From a virus: a stretch of 36,854 nt of DNA. The DNA lies in the IMG/VR virus record IMGVR_UViG_3300033148_003452, positions 1 through 36,854 of that record. One strand, written 5' to 3'. Below are positions 30,669 to 36,854 of this stretch, in pieces. The first letter of the stretch is position 1. Each line of letters starts with the position of its first letter. The translations under genes were made by a program, and so were the position numbers. The notes beneath the pieces were generated by a model. It was not told the DNA's origin and did not search any database. It saw only the letters and a program-made list of their open reading frames with translations.

Positions 30669-31922
30669 TTAGCTGCTGTGAGTTACCAGGGCACAGATAG
30701 GACCGGCAGTGGTCGCCGAACCCCAACCGAAGACGTTGATGGCGAATCGTTCAGTCGCACGGAAGCCGATCTGGTCCGAGGCGAAATACACGCTCGCATC
30801 GCTGTTCAACTCGAATGCCCGCCGGTCGCCGAAATAGGCGCCCTGCTTCAGGTCGCCGAGGAACAGGCAAATTTGATCGTTCGCCTCCGTCTTGGGCATC
30901 ACGTCCACGAAGACAACCGGATAGCCCATGAACTGTTTGCCGGGCGATTGCTGGTATTCAGCCTGCAATGCACCACCTGCGGCCTGGGCCAAACGAACCA
31001 GCACTTCAAAATAGAACCGTTTGGAGCAGTAGAACTTCGCGCCGGGTTCGGCGTAAACCGGCAGAACGCCCACAAGAGTACGAATGTTGCCAATCGTAAT
31101 CTCGTCATAGCCATTGCCGGCAGCATCCACCAAGCCGCCATTCGCCGCACTGGCAGTCTGACTGCCATAGCTTGAGTGATTATTTTTGAACGCGCCGGTC
31201 AGGCCGACGAAACCCCAGTAGGTCGAAGTGCCGTCGCCAAGGAAGCCAGCCTGGTCCTCGGCCTTCGCCAATGCACGGGCCATCGAGCGACCGACGATCT
31301 GGCCCACGCCGAGTGCCGCATCTTCGGTCAACTCGCTGGACACGGCAGTCAGACAGGCAAGCTTTTCAGCAACCAAACGCACGTTGCTGAACGCCGGATT
31401 CGACGCCGTGATCGTGCCGCCCTCGCCGACCTTGTAAACCGTCACGTCAGTATTGAGTTTCGGCCACAGATCGGTGTCGGAACTCATCGGCACAACCTGC
31501 GCCTCGCGCCTGAATACGCCGTAGGTTTCCATCAGTTCGATCAACTGGGAATGAAAGACCTCCGGCACGAGCGCACCGCCGCCGGACGTAGTTCCGCCAG
31601 CCAGCTTGATGCCCATCTCGTCAAGGCGCTTTTTGCTCGGCTCGGAACCGCACATCGAGGCAAGAACGAAATGACCGAACGCCTTGAACCATTGCTTCTG
31701 GTCATTCTCGATGGTATGCTGGTTATATGCACGGACCAGACGCTTCAAGTCGTCCATGTCCTTCTGCTGCCCTTCCAGCGCCTTTTTCAACGCATCACGG
31801 CTGTCTTTCAATTCGGTAATCGTCTGTTCCCTGTCATTGACCGCCTTTTCAAGCGGTTCAAGCCGCTTGGCAAGGCGCTCATCGACTTTCTTCACCTGTT
31901 CAATCAATTCATTCAATTCCAT
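30669..31922 (-). CDS. Major capsid protein (HK97 fold)
   Basis: The 417-aa product begins with a helical coiled-coil scaffold-like delta domain (about 1-75, ELIEQVKKVDERLAKRLEPL), then GGALVPEVFHSQLIELMETY, the N-arm of HK97 capsids. Further segments are KLACLTAVSSELTEDAALGV, GDGTSTYWGFVG, KQFMGYPVVFVDVMP, LGDLKQGAYFGDRRAFEL and IGFRATERFAINV at the end. These are the standard HK97-family blocks. The delta domain is presumably removed by the protease encoded before it. Confidence 0.95.
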   Translation of the reverse strand: MELNELIEQVKKVDERLAKRLEPLEKAVNDREQTITELKDSRDALKKALEGQQKDMDDLKRLVRAYNQHTIENDQKQWFKAFGHFVLASMCGSEPSKKRLDEMGIKLAGGTTSGGGALVPEVFHSQLIELMETYGVFRREAQVVPMSSDTDLWPKLNTDVTVYKVGEGGTITASNPAFSNVRLVAEKLACLTAVSSELTEDAALGVGQIVGRSMARALAKAEDQAGFLGDGTSTYWGFVGLTGAFKNNHSSYGSQTASAANGGLVDAAGNGYDEITIGNIRTLVGVLPVYAEPGAKFYCSKRFYFEVLVRLAQAAGGALQAEYQQSPGKQFMGYPVVFVDVMPKTEANDQICLFLGDLKQGAYFGDRRAFELNSDASVYFASDQIGFRATERFAINVFGWGSATTAGPICALVTHSS

Positions 31923-31934
31923 TTGCTTAATCTC

Positions 31935-32921
31935 CTATAATCTATTCATTAGACTAGCCCAGACTTTATCGAACGTGGCATTCAACGCTATCGACTCGCC
32001 GCTGGCAGCCTCGAACGTTCCGTCGTGGCTCTTGCAATGTGACCTCGCGGAACTTGCCGACCATACCGACTTGTCGTAGCGATATGCCTGTTCAGCCCAT
32101 TTGCCAGTATTTTTATCTCTGCCGTAGATGACATGATAACGCTTCCCGTCGTGTTCACGCTCGTTGTTTACTCGTCGCACGCGATCAAATCTGCTGGGAT
32201 CAGCCAGACGGCAGGAGTGTTCGTTCGGATACGGTTTCTCGCCCTCTAGATTTTCATCCAGCAATCGCGATAAATATTCCTCCTGGTCCGGTGTCAAAAT
32301 CTCGTGCATCAGCGCGCGGAAACGGCGGATCAACTCATCGTGCCCCGCAGCTACCCGCGAATCGAAATCCTCGACCCGTTTTTCGAGCTTCTGTAAGCGA
32401 TCATAAAAATCGTCTGGTATCAGCCCGCGCAGAAGCGCATCACGATTACTACCGACCGGCACGCCGGACAGTTCTATCAATTCCGCCTTCACGTGATGCA
32501 ATCGCCGTTTCTTGACGCCGTTGCTGTCAGCGCGGCCATACTCGCGCCACTCCGTTTCGTGCGGTATGAAACCCACCGACACGGCACGCCACGTGCCATC
32601 GGCCCGCGCCTTGCGCCATTTCTGCGCAAGCTCCGTTTCGCCGAGACGAAAAGATACCTTCAGTTTGCGACCTATGTATTTCGCGTCCACCGGCACACCG
32701 ATCATCGGCGGCGAACCATCAGGCAACCGATGCTGATGACACGCCAGGATTACTCCGTTCTGCACAAACGATTCCAGCGAATCCTTGAACGCTCCTACCT
32801 CGATAACCTCATTATCACGATCCACGGCATCGCTGGATGCGATAGCGTGTATCACGTCACCATCCTCGGCGCTCTTCGGCTGGAGAAGAGCGAAACTATC
32901 ACAGTATCTCAACTCAGACAT
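31935..32921 (-). CDS. Prohead protease (HK97/U35) with extra C-terminal domain
   Basis: The ATG at 32921, overlapping the portal stop, gives 328 aa. The protease core is at about 25-170, with the catalytic His in VILACHQHRLPDG and Ser in WRAVSVGFIPHETEW, followed by ELIELSGVPVGSN. A coiled linker is followed by a separate domain from about 235 (NEHSCRLADPSRFDRVRRVN, WSASSARSHCKSHDGTFEAA) that I recall from other phage proheads or portal-associated proteins. Such C-terminal parts may act as scaffold. It cleaves the capsid precursor. Confidence 0.92.
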   Translation of the reverse strand: MSELRYCDSFALLQPKSAEDGDVIHAIASSDAVDRDNEVIEVGAFKDSLESFVQNGVILACHQHRLPDGSPPMIGVPVDAKYIGRKLKVSFRLGETELAQKWRKARADGTWRAVSVGFIPHETEWREYGRADSNGVKKRRLHHVKAELIELSGVPVGSNRDALLRGLIPDDFYDRLQKLEKRVEDFDSRVAAGHDELIRRFRALMHEILTPDQEEYLSRLLDENLEGEKPYPNEHSCRLADPSRFDRVRRVNNEREHDGKRYHVIYGRDKNTGKWAEQAYRYDKSVWSASSARSHCKSHDGTFEAASGESIALNATFDKVWASLMNRL

Positions 32922-34593
32922 TGGCGTTTGCTCCCGTGATTTCTTCAATGAATGCCCAGGTATCGTGTTGCGCTACGTCGGGCAGCTCCGTATATATCTC
33001 ATTGATAGCCGCCTCGATGTCGGCAGGGTCAGCCAGCCCTTTAAGACGCTCGATACATTGATCCAAGTATCCCTGCATCAACAGAGCGTGACGAATCATC
33101 ACGCGACGCGCATGTTCATCATCGGGATCGCGATCAAGTTCTCGAATCACCAGCTGATAGTGCCTCGCACAGATACGCTTCATCTGGCGCTTCCATGCCG
33201 AAATATTGGCGTCGAACACGTGACCATTGTTGCCGATCTTGATCGAGCGGATCACCTTATTGCGAACGCCCGCGAAAAACTTTCGCAGGGCTTGATGATA
33301 GTCCCTTTCATTCAGATCGAGTTCCGTTCTACGCACCGCAGTTGCACTGCTCTCAGCTTCGTCCTCGACTTCCAACGCGCGGAACGGCGGAGGGCTGGCA
33401 GGTTTAGGTGGTAGATCAATGCGCTGCAAATTCACGGGGACATAATGATATTGGCCCAACCCATCAGGCAACGGATTGCGATTTTCGAGCGCCCGCCACT
33501 CGTCGATGCTTAATGCACCGTGCATAAACTGTATCTGCATCGCCCGCGCACGCGACACGGCATCCCCGCGCAACAGCCCGTCGACCAGGAATTCAATGAA
33601 ATACCGTCGTGGATCGAGGCCCAGCGCCCGCATAAGCGCTTGTTCCCAGCGCCGGAACCACGGCAGCATCGTGTATTTGATGAACTCAAGACTTTGATGC
33701 TCGATATTGCTGAAGGTTGCACGCTCCAGATCGGCCAGCATGTGAGGTGGTATGCGGTAGAGCCTGGCGATTTCCGTGATCTGAAACTTTCTGGTTTCCA
33801 GATATTGAGCATCTTCCGCCGACATGCCAATGGTAACGGCGTCCATGCCTTCTTCGAGAACGGCTGTCGCGGCGGTTCGCCCATATTTCTGCGCCCAGGT
33901 CTCTCGTAATCTCTTGGCGGCTTCCTCGCCTAACTGGCCGGGATGTTTCAATACCAATCGCTTGGCTCCGCCGCTGGCGAACACACTTTCACCGTAGCTT
34001 TCAGCTTTGCGCGCCAGCCCGATAGTTTTGGCGGCATAACTGATCGGCGATAACCCCATGCGCCCATCACAGCACAGGCCGCGAATGTGACAGATCCGAT
34101 TGATGGTCTCTTCGCCGTCGGCGTAGCGGTATATATATTTCGGTTCGCTGCCCGTGAAATCGATCCGCAAACGGTCCGGGTGCAATGGGACGAGTTGCAA
34201 GTCCTCCGTACCGACGATCTGGAAATAGGCATTGCCGCGTAATGCCAGATGGGCCTGCAGCATTTCACGCCACTCGAACGACGTCTGTTGATCGTTCGGC
34301 ATGTCATGTAAACGCCAATAGAGAGGATGGTGCTCGGCCCGACGCTTGCCGCCACCTGGCAGACGTTCATACATAACCAGTGGCACGCTGGCCAGCGTTT
34401 CAGACAATATCCGCACGCAGGCCATTACAGCGGCTACCCGCATCGCTATATCCGGATCCGCTCCGACCCGCCGCGCCTCGCGGATTTCTTCCAACGAATA
34501 TCCGCCGGTATACAGGTCGTGGTAGGTTAGCCCGCTAGGCGCAGCCTTGTCCTGCGTGGAAAAGATTCTGCTTATACGCTCTATCAAACCCAC
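32914..34593 (-). CDS. Portal protein (HK97 family) with C-terminal extension
   Basis: The 559-aa product starts with GTG at 34593, inside the terminase stop. It has VAAVMACVRILSETLASVPL, EWREMLQAHLALRGNAYFQI, GLSPISYAAKTIGLARKAES, LEEGMDAVTIGMSAEDAQYL, and EIARLYRIPPHMLADLERAT, the standard blocks of HK97-type portals. After about residue 400 there is a helical, charged extension of around 160 residues not found in the core family; it has no clear MuF or protease motif. It forms the DNA entry ring at one vertex. Confidence 0.95.
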   Translation of the reverse strand: MGLIERISRIFSTQDKAAPSGLTYHDLYTGGYSLEEIREARRVGADPDIAMRVAAVMACVRILSETLASVPLVMYERLPGGGKRRAEHHPLYWRLHDMPNDQQTSFEWREMLQAHLALRGNAYFQIVGTEDLQLVPLHPDRLRIDFTGSEPKYIYRYADGEETINRICHIRGLCCDGRMGLSPISYAAKTIGLARKAESYGESVFASGGAKRLVLKHPGQLGEEAAKRLRETWAQKYGRTAATAVLEEGMDAVTIGMSAEDAQYLETRKFQITEIARLYRIPPHMLADLERATFSNIEHQSLEFIKYTMLPWFRRWEQALMRALGLDPRRYFIEFLVDGLLRGDAVSRARAMQIQFMHGALSIDEWRALENRNPLPDGLGQYHYVPVNLQRIDLPPKPASPPPFRALEVEDEAESSATAVRRTELDLNERDYHQALRKFFAGVRNKVIRSIKIGNNGHVFDANISAWKRQMKRICARHYQLVIRELDRDPDDEHARRVMIRHALLMQGYLDQCIERLKGLADPADIEAAINEIYTELPDVAQHDTWAFIEEITGANANV

Positions 34594-36227
34594 AGCACGC
34601 CTCGCTTCTTGTACACGCTATCAACCTTCTGATCCTGCATCGCCAGCGCCAGAGCCATGATCGTAGCCACAACGCCGTCGATGCGATCCGCCGACCGCGC
34701 CTTGTTCGGCTTGATGTTGCCGGCAGCATCCGTATCGGCTGCCACATTGGAAACGTTCCATCGCAGAACCGGATGGCCATTGTGAATCAGCCGTTTGCCG
34801 ATAATCAAGCGCTCGAACTCCTTGCTCGGTGCGGACATCGACGCAAAGCCCTGGCCGAATGGCACTACGTCAAAGCCATCAGCCTGGAGCTTGGCGATCA
34901 GATCAGCCGCCGCCCATCGATCCACAGCTATTTGCTGGACACGGTAACGGGATTTCAACTGGTTGATCGAATTCCTCACCCAGTCATAATCCATTACATC
35001 GCCCGGTGTGAGGGTGATATAGCCCTGCTTTGCCCATGTGATATAGGGAACCTTGTCCCGCTTTTCGCGTCGTCGCGCATTCTCGCCGGGAACCCAGAAG
35101 AATGGCAGAACCAAATATGAACCATCACGCTTGAAGATCAGCGATAGCGCCGTGAGGTCCTGGCTGCTCGATAAGTCCAGACCGGCCCAACACGGCTCGC
35201 CGATCAACTCGTCGACCAGGAACTTTTCACAGCATGCATCCCAACTCTCGATCGCCAGCCAGCGCTGTGCCTGCTCCGTGCGGATATTCAAATGCAAGCG
35301 CTTGAACGTATTCTCATACGCCGGAATCTCCTGCGCTCGTTGACATTCCTGACGCAGATATTCTTCTGAGATGCTCACGCCGAGGTTGGGATTGGCTTTC
35401 CGCCACGTTTCCGGCGAGGTCCAATCATCATCACGTGACGCCTCATAGATCACCGGCAGAAATGCCGGATCATCGATCACGCCATCGCGAACCTTGCAGC
35501 CATAATCGTATTTTTCGTTGCAAATGCTCTCGCGGTCGTAATCGCTGGTTGTGATATGAACGATCAGCGGTTGTCGTCGCGCGCCCGTCGCGGTCATCAG
35601 CACATCGACCAATTCACGGTCGGGCTGGGCATGTAATTCATCAATAACCGCACAATGAACGTTCAGGCCGTATTTCGTCCCCGCCTCACGGCTGATCGCC
35701 TTATATCGACTCATTGTGCTTTCGACGACGATTGTTTTGGAAGTCTCATACGTCTTGCAACGGCTCTGCAATGCCGGTTCCTGGTAGATCATCCCCTTGG
35801 CTTGATCATAGATAAGCGCCGCCTGCTCGCGGTCAGCAGCGGCGGAGTAGACTTCCGCGCCCGGCTCGTTATCACATAATAGCACATAAAGCACCAGGCC
35901 GGCGGCCAGCGTGGTCTTGCCATTCTTGCGACCGACCATGATGAACGCCTCGCGATAACGCCGCGTGCCGTCCGGACGTTTCCACCCGAAGATGTTCTGA
36001 ACGATGGATTCCTCCCAGGGATGCAATCGGAAAGGCTGTCCCGCCAGCTTCCCTTTCACGTGATGTAAACATTCAGCGAAAAAGTCCACGGCGCGATCAG
36101 CCGCGTCCTGATCGAAGACGCAATCGCCCGCTGATACCCACGGATCGTAACCGGGGATCAATTTGAGAACGTCAACCGGCGAAGAATCGCTCTTTGCCGG
36201 TCTTCGTTTCCGTCCTCGTTTCGCCAA
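34584..36227 (-). CDS. Terminase large subunit
   Basis: The 547-aa product has the ATPase motor and nuclease of HK97-like terminases. GRKNGKTT at 99-106 is the Walker A variant, VIDELH at 194-199 the Walker B with catalytic Glu, and LDLSSSQDLTAL at 350-361 the first nuclease Asp. A VDRW (435-438) and SADRIDG (512-518, final Asp) complete the RNase H-like metal site. The start at 36227 is TTG with GAGGGCGAG upstream; it overlaps the small subunit gene by 56 nt. Confidence 0.96.
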   Translation of the reverse strand: MAKRGRKRRPAKSDSSPVDVLKLIPGYDPWVSAGDCVFDQDAADRAVDFFAECLHHVKGKLAGQPFRLHPWEESIVQNIFGWKRPDGTRRYREAFIMVGRKNGKTTLAAGLVLYVLLCDNEPGAEVYSAAADREQAALIYDQAKGMIYQEPALQSRCKTYETSKTIVVESTMSRYKAISREAGTKYGLNVHCAVIDELHAQPDRELVDVLMTATGARRQPLIVHITTSDYDRESICNEKYDYGCKVRDGVIDDPAFLPVIYEASRDDDWTSPETWRKANPNLGVSISEEYLRQECQRAQEIPAYENTFKRLHLNIRTEQAQRWLAIESWDACCEKFLVDELIGEPCWAGLDLSSSQDLTALSLIFKRDGSYLVLPFFWVPGENARRREKRDKVPYITWAKQGYITLTPGDVMDYDWVRNSINQLKSRYRVQQIAVDRWAAADLIAKLQADGFDVVPFGQGFASMSAPSKEFERLIIGKRLIHNGHPVLRWNVSNVAADTDAAGNIKPNKARSADRIDGVVATIMALALAMQDQKVDSVYKKRGVLWV

Positions 36228-36627
36228 TGCTCGCCCTCGCCGATGGAGTCAGCCCGAATTCACGGGCCGCACGCAACGCACGCATCCACGCATCGGAGCG
36301 GATACGCACCAGAGGATTGCTGTTGATCTTGTCATCCTGGCGAACCAGCAGTCCCGTACGCCGCACCTGGCGGTCCGCCTCAAGGAATTCCTCGTAGGCC
36401 TTGCAGTAAAGTCCCAGCATTGACTGATCCAATTCAGTCAACATGCCCAGGCTTTCCAATATCCCCGTCACCCGTGCCCATTCGCGCCGACCGTCATCAC
36501 CGAGGTATTCCGGACAATCCGGCCTGCCGAGTGGCGGTTCGGGTTCGCTGCCCCGCATCTTGGCCCGCCAGGAGCCACGAAGCTTCAGTATCTTCGTTGG
36601 CGTCTTGGGTGTTCCACGTGCGCCCAT
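36172..36627 (-). CDS. Terminase small subunit (P27 family)
   Basis: From ATG 36627 the product is 151 aa. It begins with the P27 start GARGTPKTPTKILKLRGSWR, then PPLGRPDCPEYLGDDGRREW and a helical middle with TELDQSMLGLYCKAYEEFLE. The end has SNPLVRIRSDAWMRALRAAREFG-type sequence and FGLTPSARASIG, both typical. The TTG at 36636 is a less likely start. No strong ribosome site is seen, and its ATG overlaps a TAA of the edge frame (TAATG), suggesting either translational coupling or a leaderless-like short leader. Confidence 0.92.
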   Translation of the reverse strand: MGARGTPKTPTKILKLRGSWRAKMRGSEPEPPLGRPDCPEYLGDDGRREWARVTGILESLGMLTELDQSMLGLYCKAYEEFLEADRQVRRTGLLVRQDDKINSNPLVRIRSDAWMRALRAAREFGLTPSARASIGETRTETKTGKERFFAG

Positions 36628-36854
36628 TATTCGCAATCCAGCATTATGCGCTTGTCTCTATTATAATTCTGGCACGATAATTTCACTTTGTCAACTATTA
36701 TCCCAAAAAAAATTCGCCTGCCTGTCCGGTAGGCAGGTGAGATGGGCCAGGCTGGACGATACGGGGAAATGTGACGTGTGGCTTGGCCCACATCGAGATC
36801 GTTCAATACAGGACGTTCTGGTGCATCTGAGAGTGATTCGGGGGCCTGTAAACC
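36627..36854 (-). CDS. Open frame entering from the right edge (possible 3' part of an edge-spanning gene)
   Basis: A frame with no stop runs from the right edge to TAA at 36629-36627, 75 codons, beginning GLQAPESLSDAPERPVLNDL. The first 40 residues look protein-like. The rest crosses the palindrome, the T8 run and the promoter and reads like translated non-coding DNA (RRIFFGIIVDKV). It is in phase with the left-edge frame. If real, only the upstream half may be conserved coding. Confidence 0.35.
   Translation of the reverse strand, partial: GLQAPESLSDAPERPVLNDLDVGQATRHISPYRPAWPISPAYRTGRRIFFGIIVDKVKLSCQNYNRDKRIMLDCE
36660..36694 (-). promoter_or_regulatory. Candidate late promoter upstream of terS
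   Basis: On the minus strand a perfect TTGACA (36694-36689). A 17-nt spacer leads to CAGAAT (36671-36666), immediately followed by TATAAT (36665-36660), which would give a 23-nt spacing. Either could serve as the -10; the site lies about 33-40 bp before terS. Confidence 0.55.
36705..36737 (-). terminator. Terminator formed by the 21-bp palindrome plus T8
   Basis: On the minus strand the palindrome CCTGCCTACCGG / ACAGGCAGG (36737-36717) is followed by CGAA and eight Ts (36712-36705). It would end transcripts entering from the right edge just before the late promoter. This copy equals the reverse complement of 14996-15016. Confidence 0.75.

Noticed and set aside
1-36854. tRNA or rRNA genes
   Set aside because: Scanning by eye I found no cloverleaf with a conserved T-loop (GGTTCRA) and acceptor stem in the gaps. 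A tRNAscan run would be decisive.

Overview
The window reads as a nearly or fully complete genome of a tailed, long-non-contractile-tail (siphovirus-type) phage. Every gene I can support lies on the minus strand. Head, connector and tail genes follow the HK97/lambda order: small and large terminase, HK97-type portal, prohead protease, major capsid protein, connectors, tail tube, a frameshifted tail-assembly chaperone, tape measure. The host is not shown directly. A lipoprotein with a C-terminal membrane anchor (spanin-like) points to a host with an outer membrane. Short GC-rich interspersed palindromes suggest an environmental diderm such as a planctomycete or relative; that is a guess. Shine-Dalgarno sites are mostly strong (AAGGAG/GGAGG) and many genes overlap by ATGA or TAATG.

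Layout in the direction of transcription, right to left. (1) 36.7-36.6 kb: hairpin plus T8 terminator and a candidate late promoter. (2) 36.6-30.2 kb: packaging and head genes, with a decoration-like protein after the capsid gene. (3) 30.2-28.3 kb: a methyltransferase-fold gene and two glycosyltransferases inside the head module. (4) 28.2-22.1 kb: connectors, tail completion, tail tube, G/GT chaperone with an A AAA AAC slip site, tape measure, distal tail. (5) 22.1-16.2 kb: adhesion proteins, including a seven-unit propeller-like gene broken by a 14-bp repeat contraction, a beta-helical fibre and a LamG protein. (6) 16.2-15.0 kb: holin-like, lipoprotein and spanin-like genes, then a strong terminator. 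(7) 14.9-14.6 kb: a leaderless XRE-type regulator. (8) 14.5-0 kb: early operon with small unknown genes, an SNF2-like helicase, a W-pentad repeat protein, a Cys-motif protein, an AEP-type primase, a UvrD-like helicase, a membrane/coiled-coil pair, two DNA methyltransferases, VRR-NUC and HNH nucleases and a tandem-HTH protein.

How it fits together: one promoter next to the XRE gene feeds early replication and DNA modification, and another upstream of terS feeds packaging, head, tail and lysis. Both transcription units end at strong terminators beside copies of the same 21-bp palindrome. The open frame at the left edge and the open frame at the right edge join in phase, so the window may be a closed circle of 36,854 bp. 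No integrase, DNA polymerase, tRNA, CRISPR array or recognisable endolysin was seen. No gene-free stretch exceeds 300 bp. The longest gaps are 13241-13454 (hairpins and a repeat), 36628-36854 (terminator and promoter, or the tail of an edge-spanning gene), 1166-1367 (a broken small ORF) and 7139-7321 (AT-rich).
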